A program made the position numbers and the translations under genes. A stretch of 24,069 nt of DNA from DATKIY01 sp035543875 (GTDB lineage: Bacteria > Actinomycetota > Actinomycetes > JAHEKZ01). The stretch covers positions 1-24,069 of the forward strand of contig DATKIY010000113.1 in assembly GCA_035543875.1 (NCBI GenBank), written 5' to 3'. The first letter of the stretch is position 1. Each line of letters opens with the position of its first letter. A model generated the notes under the pieces. The model saw only the letters and a list, made by a program, of their open reading frames with translations. It ran no database searches and was not told the DNA's origin. Below, one piece after another: positions 7,632 to 14,682 of this stretch.

Positions 7632-8546
7632 ATGTCCTCACGGCCGACAACCACCCAAGGGCCGATCGCCCCCGACGGCATCGTCATTGTCGACAAGCCT
7701 GCGGGTGTGACGTCGCACGACGTCGTTGCACGGATGCGCAGGTTGGCGAACACTCGCAAAGTTGGGCACGCCGGAACGCTCGACCCCATGGCTACCGGAG
7801 TGCTTGTGATCGGGATCGGTCGCGCGACGCGACTGCTGGGCTACGTGGCCGCGACCGACAAGGCTTACGACGCGACTGTTCGGTTGGGCGAGTCCACCGT
7901 GACTGATGACGCTGAAGGTGAGGTCGTGAGCACTAAGTCAGCATCGGCAGTTGATGAGTCCGATGTGCGGAAACATGTGCAACCACTCGTTGGAGAAATC
8001 CAACAGATTCCGTCGAGTGTCAGTGCGATCAAGGTTGCAGGCGAGCGGGCATATGCGCGAGTCCGCGAAGGTAAACAGGTGGATCTCGCGCCCCGAACGG
8101 TTGTCGTCTCCTCGCTCGACACCCTTCGGTTCGCGAGGCCAACCGTGGACTTGGTCGATGTCGACATCTCTGTGGTTTGTTCGACAGGAACCTATGTGCG
8201 GGCTTTGGCCCGAGACTTGGGCGAGTCACTTGGCGTCGGCGGACACTTGACCGCACTTCGCCGCACGCGAGTCGGGAGTTTTGGCGTTCAACGCGCCAGA
8301 TCACTCGAACGACTGGCGGACGAGTTGGAAGTCATCCCGCCCGGTGAAGTTGCCGCAGCCTGCTTTCCGACACTGACCGTCGACACCGACATAGCTCAGG
8401 CAGTAGGGCACGGCAAGCCACAACCGATCCCGTCAGAGTTGACTGACCCTGGGGTCGTCGCCGTATTGACCGAGTCAGGAACGCTAGTGGCGCTGATGGG
8501 CCCCCGCGATGGAATGCTCCGGGTGCTTGCCGGCTTCACTGGCTAG
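7632..8546 (+). CDS. truB: tRNA pseudouridine(55) synthase TruB
   Basis: TruB makes pseudouridine at position 55 in the T-arm of tRNA. The start of the catalytic domain is PDGIVIVDKPAGVTSHDVV. The catalytic aspartate is D51 in GHAGTLDPMATG, followed by GRATRLLGYV and KAYDATVRLG. A later conserved stretch is CSTGTYVRALARDLGESLGV. The C-terminal region (from about 240) fits the actinobacterial TruB C-terminal domain. At 304 residues it is complete. The ATG at 7632 has only a GAGG two bases away from it, so coupling to the gene 8 bp upstream may matter for translation. Confidence 0.96.
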   Translation: MSSRPTTTQGPIAPDGIVIVDKPAGVTSHDVVARMRRLANTRKVGHAGTLDPMATGVLVIGIGRATRLLGYVAATDKAYDATVRLGESTVTDDAEGEVVSTKSASAVDESDVRKHVQPLVGEIQQIPSSVSAIKVAGERAYARVREGKQVDLAPRTVVVSSLDTLRFARPTVDLVDVDISVVCSTGTYVRALARDLGESLGVGGHLTALRRTRVGSFGVQRARSLERLADELEVIPPGEVAAACFPTLTVDTDIAQAVGHGKPQPIPSELTDPGVVAVLTESGTLVALMGPRDGMLRVLAGFTG

Positions 8547-8583
8547 CATTCGTGTCGTGGTTCGATCTGATTAACTCCTTGGA

Positions 8584-9093
8584 ATGACTGAGGCTGAGGA
8601 AACAGACTTCCGCGCTGATCGCGTCGGCAGCGCGCTGGCTGGTACCAACCCCACAGTGCTCAGGCGCATGCGCGCCGGTTTCGCGGTGATCGGGGACATT
8701 CAAAATCTCCCTGGTTACTGCGTTCTTCTCACAGATACTCCGGGCATCAACCAGCTCCTTGACTTGCCGATGGAAATGCAAAGTCTGTTCCTCGATGACA
8801 TGGCAGTTCTGGGTCGAGTGGTTGCGACCGTGTGCGCACGCCGAGATGCGCAGTTTCGACGAATCAACCTGGAGATCCAGGGAAACACCGACGCATTTCT
8901 GCACGCGCATGTCACGCCGCGGTACGACTGGGAACCGCCGGACATCGTCGGGTGGCCACCAGCGCTTCATCACTGGACGGAGCGTGTTGACTATGCGACG
9001 AACGCGCTTGGCCCTCAGCACGACGATCTGCGTCGGGAGCTGGGTCAAGAGCTTGATAGGCAGCTACCGCTGGTTCTCCCACGCAATAGTTAG
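8584..9093 (+). CDS. HIT-like (diadenosine tetraphosphate hydrolase-type) protein
   Basis: The 169-residue protein resembles actinobacterial proteins annotated as diadenosine tetraphosphate hydrolases: DRVGSALAGTNPTVLRRM, then FAVIGDIQNLPGYCVLLTD, then NLEIQGNTDAFLHAHVTPRY. The last stretch is the HIT active-site strand. Aligned with FHIT-type HxHxH, the second and nucleophilic third His are present as H107 and H109, but the first is Phe105. Activity on dinucleoside polyphosphates is therefore plausible but unproven. It lies 37 bp after truB and 43 bp before ribF on the same strand. TAACTC lies 6 nt before the ATG, close to a TANNNT box, so it might also have its own leaderless start. The family call is good; the substrate is not known. 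Confidence 0.78.
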   Translation: MTEAEETDFRADRVGSALAGTNPTVLRRMRAGFAVIGDIQNLPGYCVLLTDTPGINQLLDLPMEMQSLFLDDMAVLGRVVATVCARRDAQFRRINLEIQGNTDAFLHAHVTPRYDWEPPDIVGWPPALHHWTERVDYATNALGPQHDDLRRELGQELDRQLPLVLPRNS

Positions 9094-9136
9094 CTCACGC
9101 TAGATAGCTCAAGGTCCTTCTGGCAGGCTGCCGCCC

Positions 9137-10069
9137 GTGCGCTTTGACGGATTGGCCGACGTCCCTGGAGACTGGCCGCGGTCGACCGTGACCATCGGCG
9201 TCTTCGATGGTGTCCACCTCGGACATCAAGCCCTCCTCGCTCGTGCGAAGGCTGTGAGCGACGGCCACCGACTGGTGGCTGTGACGTTCGATCCGCATCC
9301 GATCGAGGTCGTCCGCCCCGGGACTCATCCTGCGCTCCTGACGAGCCTTTCGCGGCGGGTGAGTCTGTTGCAGGCGGTTGGCGCTGACGCGGTCCTCGTG
9401 CTGCCATTCACCAAGGAACTGTCCGGGCTCACGCCGGAGGAGTTTGCGCGCGACGTGTTGTCCGCGCGGTTGCACGCGAGCCTTGTCGTTGTCGGGGCGA
9501 ACTTTCGATTTGGGCATCGGGCCAGCGGTACGGTCGAGACGCTGCGCGAGCTTGGCGCAGTCCTCGATTTCGATGTGGACGCGGTGGAGCTGGTTGGAAA
9601 CCAGACGACCACCTGGTCGTCTACGTACATCCGTGAGTGCGTGACTAGCGGACAGGTCGCAGAGGCAGCCCTGCGTTTAGGCAGGCCACACCGCGTCGAA
9701 GGTGTCGTCGTTCACGGCGACCATCGTGGTCGTGAACTCGGCTACCCCACGGCCAACCTGCAGCCAATCGAGCATGCAGCCATTCCTGCAGACGGTGTTT
9801 ACGCGGGCTGGTTGGTTCGCGAACCAAACGGCACAGAAGTATTGCTGCCAGCAGCTATCTCCATCGGAACCAATCCAACGTTCGACGGAGTTGAAAGGCG
9901 CGCCGAGGCGTACGTGCTCGATCGCACAGACCTCAAGCTGTACGGAGCGCACGTTGCCTTCGACTTTGCGCAGCTGCTACGTCCGACACTGCGGTTTGAC
10001 GACGTGGAGTCGCTGTTGACACAAATGGCGGACGACGTTGACCAAACCCGTGACGTGCTGTCGGGGTAG
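9137..10069 (+). CDS. ribF: bifunctional riboflavin kinase/FMN adenylyltransferase RibF
   Basis: RibF converts riboflavin to FMN and FMN to FAD in the cytoplasm. The N-terminal nucleotidyltransferase domain shows TIGVFDGVHLGHQALL (HLGH at 27-30), then VTFDPHP, then ANFRFGH and a TYIREC motif (the xSSTxIR-like site). The C-terminal flavokinase domain has HRGRELGYPTANLQP with the GYPTAN signature at 202-207, and GVYAGW. It is complete at 310 residues. The GTG at 9137 lacks a clear Shine-Dalgarno; an 11-bp palindrome, GGCAGGCTGCC, lies just before it (9122-9132). ribF ends 18 bp from the stop of a convergent DUF222-HNH gene. In relatives rpsO usually follows directly. Confidence 0.96.
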   Translation: MRFDGLADVPGDWPRSTVTIGVFDGVHLGHQALLARAKAVSDGHRLVAVTFDPHPIEVVRPGTHPALLTSLSRRVSLLQAVGADAVLVLPFTKELSGLTPEEFARDVLSARLHASLVVVGANFRFGHRASGTVETLRELGAVLDFDVDAVELVGNQTTTWSSTYIRECVTSGQVAEAALRLGRPHRVEGVVVHGDHRGRELGYPTANLQPIEHAAIPADGVYAGWLVREPNGTEVLLPAAISIGTNPTFDGVERRAEAYVLDRTDLKLYGAHVAFDFAQLLRPTLRFDDVESLLTQMADDVDQTRDVLSG

Positions 10070-10087
10070 CTGAGCTCTACCGCGGGT

Positions 10088-11382
10088 CTAGGGACCGCGC
10101 GGGTCGCTGGTCAGCCGTTGGTTGTCGGGTCCGTGGAAGACCAGTTGCGCTCCCGCGCCCTTGAGCGGGTCGAGTTGTTCGATCCGCCAGCCGCCTTCAT
10201 GGACTTGGCGGTGGTGGTAGCGGCACAGCAGGCAACCGTTCGCCAGGTTGGTCAGTCCGCCGTTCAGCCAGGCGACGACGTGGTGAGCGTCGGTGAAGGC
10301 CGGTGGGCGGGAGCAGTCAGGGAAACGACAGCCACCGTCGCGCAGGGCCAGAGCTCGCCGTTGCGAGGAAGTAAAAAGTCGTTTCGTGCGGCCGTACTCG
10401 ATGGGGATCGAGTCTTCGTCGAGAACCACCCGGTTTACATCGGCATCGCATGCGATCCGCGCCGCGGCCGTCGACGTGAGAAGCCCGGGTCCGCCGGGGC
10501 AGTCTGGGAGTCGAGCCGGTGGGGCACCCATGCCGGGTGTTTGCTTGTCTGGCGTACCTGACGCTGAAGAGTTGTGCTGGCTCAAGGTCTCTACTGGGCA
10601 GATGACGTTGAGGTGAGGTCGCTGGCCAGCGATTTCAGGGAGCAGAGTGTGGTCGGCCGCGGCGCGGGCGAGTTCGACGAGGCCATCGGCTCGGCGTTGG
10701 CCCGCGCTCCGGTGTCCGTGGGACAGGTCGGAACCAAGAAAGGTGTCAAAGCCGCGGAGACCATTGCAGCAGACTCAGCGTCGAGTATTCCGTCGACTGC
10801 GGTCATGCCGTCGAGCATGGGTGACAAGTTCAGGTACCGATGGTCGAACTGCTTCTCGGAATCTTTCAGTGCGCCATCAGGGTCCAGGACGTGGCGGAGC
10901 GCGCGCCCGGCGACGCGGACCGCATTGACATCGGCTTGTTTGGCCAGATCGGTCAAGACGTGGACGGCTTCGGGGGCCATGGGTTCAGGGACTTTGGTGA
11001 CGGCTTTGCTGATCGCGCGGACTTGGTCGTAGGTCACCTGTCCCTGCCCGAGCGCTGACACCGGTTCGGCCATCAGGGTGCGACTGTCGCGGGCGAGCCG
11101 GACGCGTTCGCTGGCATCACCATCGGCCAACTTCAGGGCACCCCGAAGCCACGACGCGGTCGACCGTGCTCCATGCAATGTTTCGCCGTCACCATTGGCG
11201 TCGAAGGCAGCCAACGACGTGGTGAACAGGGCCTCGGCCGCATCGATCAGCTGGCGTGTGCCAGACAGCCATGCGGCGCGCTCGGCCGGTCCCGCTTGGG
11301 CCACAGCCGGATCATCGACCAGTGCCTGGACCCCATCGAGCAACGGCACCAATGGTGCCGGCAGGGAATCTGGAACGAACAA
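10088..11382 (-). pseudogene. DUF222-HNH endonuclease gene with a single-base frameshift
   Basis: Two adjacent leftward frames make one gene. The upstream frame (10591-11382, 263 codons) encodes DUF222: LLDGVQALVDDPAVAQAG, SWLRGALKLADGDASERVRLA, then YLNLSPMLDGMTAVDGILD. Its last 30 codons are nonsense. In the next frame the same DNA reads RSAGQRRADGLVELARAAAD and continues without a stop into the HNH part (10088-10585): GGCRFPDCSRPPAFTDAHH, then LCRYHHRQVHEGGW. One missing base near 10709-10712 (minus strand CACCGG) explains the switch. The rejoined protein would be about 430 residues, normal for the family. The start is uncertain: the TTG at 11382 fits the domain start, and the frame is open only to 11407. 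Either a mutation or a sequencing error is possible. An SOS-type promoter lies about 235 bp upstream. Confidence 0.8.
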
Positions 11383-11611
11383 CGCAGACCACCAGGGATG
11401 ATTCAGTCATTGGCCCAAACCGAACCGTCGAGTGTCGCCGACAACTCGTCACGGTCTCGGTCTAGCTGACATCCGCCGGGGTCGAACTCTCCGGAAGGTC
11501 GGAAGCTGCGATGAGCAGGCCCTGACCTATTCGTTGTGGGGGTGCCTTGGCCCCTGTCCCGGCGGTTCCCTTGTGGTTTTTCTCGAATCTGGTGCCCGAT
11601 CGGTCGGCTGA

Positions 11612-11627
11612 TCGAACAACTGTTCTA
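11612..11627. promoter_or_regulatory. LexA-type SOS box
   Basis: TCGAACAACTGTTCTA matches the actinobacterial/mycobacterial LexA consensus TCGAAC-N4-GTTCGA at 11 of 12 fixed positions. Its minus-strand reading begins immediately after the -10 box of a leftward promoter, so LexA bound here would cover the transcription start. Some mycobacterial 13E12/DUF222 genes belong to the LexA regulon, as I recall, which fits the leftward gene being the target. Confidence 0.72.
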
Positions 11628-11656
11628 ATTCTAGACCCGGCCACCGACACTGTCAA
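11628..11656 (-). promoter_or_regulatory. sigma-70-type promoter reading toward the DUF222-HNH gene
   Basis: On the minus strand TTGACA (11651-11656) is followed after exactly 17 bp by TAGAAT (11628-11633). This is a perfect -35 box and a five-of-six -10 box at ideal spacing, the best promoter in the window. The predicted start, about 11620, lies inside the LexA box. No other leftward gene is nearer than the DUF222-HNH gene. Confidence 0.75.
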
Positions 11657-11869
11657 GCAAGGGTCTGGAATCGAGCTAGCTAATGTGAGAGTGCAGACGG
11701 TCCTGGATGGGTTGTCTCTCGCTGGCCCAGTGTCACATCAGCCGATTCGGGGATCCCACGTGACGCTGGTAGCCTGACGATCGCCGTTTGATCGGCCGCG
11801 GACGTATAAGAGCCCAGGTGGACCTGCCCTGGAGCGCCGCGCAACGACCTGACTTGAAGGAGTCGCTTC

Positions 11870-12139
11870 GTGTCGCTTGACGCTGCAACTAAGAAACAGA
11901 TCATTGACGAACACGCCACCGGCAAAGGTGACACTGGCTCTCCTGAGGTTCAGGTAGCCATGCTTACGCGTCGCATCGCCGACCTGACTGAGCACCTGAA
12001 GGAGCACAAGCACGACCACCACAGCCGCCGCGGGCTGCTGTTGTTGGTCGGGCAGCGCCGTCGGTTGCTCAACTACTTGGCCAAGACTGACATCGAGCGC
12101 TACCGGCGCCTGATCGAAAAGCTCGGCCTGCGTCGCTAG
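11870..12139 (+). CDS. rpsO: 30S ribosomal protein S15
   Basis: S15 is a primary 16S rRNA-binding protein of the small subunit platform. The whole 89-residue family is present: KKQIIDEHATGKGDTGSPEV, then QVAMLTRRIADLTEHLKEHK, then DHHSRRGLLLLVGQRRRLLN and YLAKTDIERYRRLIEKLGLR. The GDTGSPE loop and the HHSRRGL rRNA contact are intact. The GTG at 11870 has AAGGAG at 11857-11862. pnp follows after a 309-bp structured spacer, the usual rpsO-pnp pairing. Confidence 0.98.
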   Translation: MSLDAATKKQIIDEHATGKGDTGSPEVQVAMLTRRIADLTEHLKEHKHDHHSRRGLLLLVGQRRRLLNYLAKTDIERYRRLIEKLGLRR

Positions 12140-12140
12140 T

Positions 12141-12179
12141 CGGCGCGCGTCGGTGTGGACCCACTTGGGCACCGCGCCG
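12141..12179 (+). terminator. hairpin after rpsO (terminator or processing site)
   Basis: CGGCGC (12141-12146) can pair with GCGCCG (12174-12179), and GGTG (12152-12155) with CACC (12170-12173), leaving a short bulge and a loop that can itself fold (CCC/GGG). It begins 2 bp after the rpsO stop and lacks a T-tract. RNase III-type processing between rpsO and pnp is known in other bacteria, so this could be a processing hairpin rather than a terminator. Confidence 0.5.
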
Positions 12180-12286
12180 CCACTGTTTGTCTAGATAGTT
12201 TGTCTGACAACAAAACTAAAGAATCAGTCTCCGGGGCACCGCAGTGTGCGGTCGCACCATCGGCACTACAGCGAGAAGTTGTGTGT

Positions 12287-12350
12287 CGGTCCTCGGTAGT
12301 GGCAATTCGGGCGTCGCATCGCCTCACCCGGGAGCCTCGATCGAAGACCG
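12287..12350 (+). ncRNA. candidate Actino-pnp leader RNA
   Basis: The pnp leader contains GGTCCTCGGTAGTGGCAATT-type sequence, which I associate with the Actino-pnp motif found upstream of actinobacterial pnp genes. CGGTC (12287-12291) can pair with GACCG (12346-12350) to close the element. Inside it, GGCG (12310-12313) pairs with CGCC (12320-12323) around a 6-nt loop. It ends about 100 nt before the pnp start. It probably takes part in cis-control of PNPase. The position is strong evidence; the motif match is from memory. Confidence 0.62.
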
Positions 12351-12448
12351 GCCTGTCCTCGCCGATGACGTCCCACGCTCTCGTTGGCAGCTAGCTACAG
12401 CAAGCCACACGAGCCGTCGTGAACCGGACTAAATGAAGAGGAGGACCC

Positions 12449-14680
12449 GTGGAGGGTCTTAACGTTCAATCAAGCGAAGCCGTGATCGACAATGGGTCGT
12501 TCGGGCGTCGCACCATTACCTTCGAAACCGGGCGACTTGCCCGTCAGGCAGCCGGATCGGCTGTTGCATATCTCGACGACGCCACCATGATTTTGTCGGC
12601 AACGACAGCGTCGAAGAATCCCAAGGACCAACTCGACTTCTTCCCGTTGACGGTCGACGTCGAAGAGCGGATGTACTCGATCGGAAAAATCCCTGGGTCG
12701 TTCTTCCGTCGCGAGGGTCGCCCCAGCGAAGACGCCATCCTCACCTGTCGGCTCATCGACCGGCCGTTGCGTCCGTCGTTCGCGAAGGGTCTGCGCAACG
12801 AGATTCAAATCGTCGAGACCATCATGTCGCTCGATCCAGACCACCTGTACGACGTCGTCGCGATCAACGCGGCCTCGATGTCAACGATGATCGCCGGACT
12901 GCCGTTCAGTGGCCCAATCGGCGGTGTGCGTGTTGCGCTCATTGACGGTCAGTGGGTCGGTTTCCCGACGCACACCGAGCTTGAGCGTGCAGTGTTCGAC
13001 ATGGTCGTGGCTGGTCGGGTTGTCACCGACGCCGCGGGAAATACGGACGTCGCCATCATGATGGTCGAGGCGGAGGCAACACTGGAAACCATCGCACTCG
13101 TTGCCGGTGGAGCAACTGCTCCGACCGAGGAGGTCGTGGCAGCCGGACTAGAAGCCGCCAAGCCGTTCATCAAGACACTGTGCAATGCGCAGTCCGAGCT
13201 CGCAGGCAAAGCCACCGCAAAGGCCACCCGCGAGTTCCCTCGCTACCTCGACTACCAAGACGACGTCTTCGCAGCGGTTGAGGATGCCGCGGCTGCCGAC
13301 CTTGCCCAGGCACTCACCATTGCCGGTAAGCAGGATCGCGAAACCGAGCTCGACCGAGTCAAGGGTGTAACCGTCGAGCAGGTTGGTGCGAAGTTCGAAG
13401 GTCGCGAGAAAGAGGTCGGTGCGTCGTTCCGAGCGCTCACCAAGAAGTTGGTTCGCCAACGCATTCTTCGCGACAAGGTGCGCATCGATGGACGTACGCC
13501 TACCGACATCCGCAGCCTGTCGGCTGAGGTCGGCGTCATCCCGCTGGCCCATGGCTCGGCGCTGTTTGAGCGTGGCGAAACGCAGATTCTTGGTGTCACC
13601 ACGCTGAATATGCTTCGCATGGAACAAATGGTCGACACGTTGAACCCGCAGAACCGCAAGCGCTATATGCACAACTACAACTTCCCGCCGTACTCAACCG
13701 GTGAAACTGGACGCGTTGGTTCGCCGAAGCGACGAGAGATCGGGCACGGCGCGCTCGCCGAGCGTGCATTGCTTCCCGTACTGCCCAGCCGCGACGAGTT
13801 CCCTTACGCCATCCGACAGGTGTCAGAAGCGTTGGGATCCAACGGTTCGACGTCGATGGGTTCGGTCTGTGCGTCGACAATGTCGCTGCTCCACGCGGGT
13901 GTTCCGCTGCGTGCTCCAGTGGCGGGAATCGCGATGGGGTTGGTCAGTGACGAGGTTGACGGCAAAACCGAGTACGTCGCTCTCACCGACATCCTCGGCG
14001 CCGAAGACGCTTTTGGTGACATGGACTTCAAGGTCGCGGGCACCAAGGACTTCATCACGGCGCTGCAGTTGGACACCAAGCTCGACGGCATTCCTGCCTC
14101 GGTTCTGGCTGGCGCGTTGACTCAGGCGCGTGGTGCCCGGCTCACCATCCTTGAGGTGATGGGTGAGGCGATTGATGGTCCTGACGAGATGGCGCCAAAT
14201 GCACCGCGCGTCCTTACCGTCAAGATTCCTGTCGACAAGATCGGTGAGGTCATTGGGCCGAAGGGCAAGATGATTAACTCGATCCAAGACGACACCGGCG
14301 CCGACATCACGATCGACGACGACGGAACCATCTACATCGGCGCCGTCGACGGACCATCCGCCGAGGCAGCGCGCGTGATGATTAACTCGATTGCAAACCC
14401 GACCATGCCGGAGATCGGCGAGCGTTACCTCGGCACCGTGGTCAAGACCACGACCTTCGGCGCGTTCATCTCGCTGATGCCTGGTAAGGACGGGCTGCTT
14501 CACATCTCCGAGGTCAAGAAGCTGGCTGGCAAGCCACGCATTGACAGCGTCGACGACGTCGTCAAGATCGGTCAGAAGATTCGGGTGGCTATCAAGGACA
14601 TCGACGACCGCGGCAAGCTGTCGCTTGTTCCTGTCCTCGACGAAGACGAGGCGGCCGAGCCTGCGGCAACCGACGCCTGA
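12449..14680 (+). CDS. pnp: polynucleotide phosphorylase (PNPase)
   Basis: PNPase degrades RNA 3'-to-5' with phosphate and can also add tails. The 743-residue protein shows the complete order: first RNase PH domain (GRRTITFETGRLARQA; FFRREGRPSEDAILTCRLID), all-helical linker (about 230-330), then the second, catalytic RNase PH domain (KVRIDGRTPTDIRSLSAEVG; HGSALFERGETQ; MGSVCASTMSLLHAGVPL). A KH domain with IGEVIGPKGKMINSI follows, GxxG near 603-606. Last is an S1 domain from about 657 (GTVVKTTTFGAFISLMPG). The GTG at 12449 follows GAGGAGGA. It is the first gene of a run with the M16 peptidase (2 bp gap) and dapB, and is probably controlled through its structured leader. Confidence 0.98.
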   Translation: MEGLNVQSSEAVIDNGSFGRRTITFETGRLARQAAGSAVAYLDDATMILSATTASKNPKDQLDFFPLTVDVEERMYSIGKIPGSFFRREGRPSEDAILTCRLIDRPLRPSFAKGLRNEIQIVETIMSLDPDHLYDVVAINAASMSTMIAGLPFSGPIGGVRVALIDGQWVGFPTHTELERAVFDMVVAGRVVTDAAGNTDVAIMMVEAEATLETIALVAGGATAPTEEVVAAGLEAAKPFIKTLCNAQSELAGKATAKATREFPRYLDYQDDVFAAVEDAAAADLAQALTIAGKQDRETELDRVKGVTVEQVGAKFEGREKEVGASFRALTKKLVRQRILRDKVRIDGRTPTDIRSLSAEVGVIPLAHGSALFERGETQILGVTTLNMLRMEQMVDTLNPQNRKRYMHNYNFPPYSTGETGRVGSPKRREIGHGALAERALLPVLPSRDEFPYAIRQVSEALGSNGSTSMGSVCASTMSLLHAGVPLRAPVAGIAMGLVSDEVDGKTEYVALTDILGAEDAFGDMDFKVAGTKDFITALQLDTKLDGIPASVLAGALTQARGARLTILEVMGEAIDGPDEMAPNAPRVLTVKIPVDKIGEVIGPKGKMINSIQDDTGADITIDDDGTIYIGAVDGPSAEAARVMINSIANPTMPEIGERYLGTVVKTTTFGAFISLMPGKDGLLHISEVKKLAGKPRIDSVDDVVKIGQKIRVAIKDIDDRGKLSLVPVLDEDEAAEPAATDA

Positions 14681-14682
14681 TC

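Larger units (their letters stand above)
11383..11869. other. spacer between the DUF222-HNH gene and rpsO
   Basis: This 487-bp divergent spacer contains the leftward promoter and LexA box (11612-11656) and the rpsO upstream region. From 11383 to 11611 the leftward transcript would have a leader of over 200 nt with no convincing gene. Short frames exist on both strands but lack a ribosome binding site or similarity that I can recognise. On the rpsO side, TAGCCT (11770-11775) and TATAAG (11805-11810) could be -10 boxes, but neither has a good -35. Confidence 0.6.
12140..12448 (+). other. rpsO-pnp spacer
   Basis: This 309-bp spacer has no convincing gene. In order it holds a hairpin directly after rpsO (12141-12179), an A/T-rich stretch with TTTGTCT twice (around 12186 and 12200), the candidate Actino-pnp RNA (about 12287-12350), and the pnp ribosome binding site GAGGAGGA just before 12449. 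The A/T-rich stretch is a plausible site for a pnp promoter, but I could not fit a clean -35/-10 pair. Confidence 0.6.

Noticed and set aside
10690..10730. Programmed ribosomal frameshift in the DUF222-HNH gene
   Set aside because: No slippery heptamer, stop-codon context or downstream pseudoknot is apparent; a simple indel fits better.
11462..11777. Overlapping small frames on both strands in the spacer before rpsO
   Set aside because: The leftward one would need to start upstream of the predicted transcription start, and the rightward one has no ribosome binding site or similarity; noted only as an open question for the leader.
12155..12432. Small plus-strand frames in the rpsO-pnp spacer
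   Set aside because: They overlap the structured leader and lack ribosome binding sites; RNA structure explains the region better.
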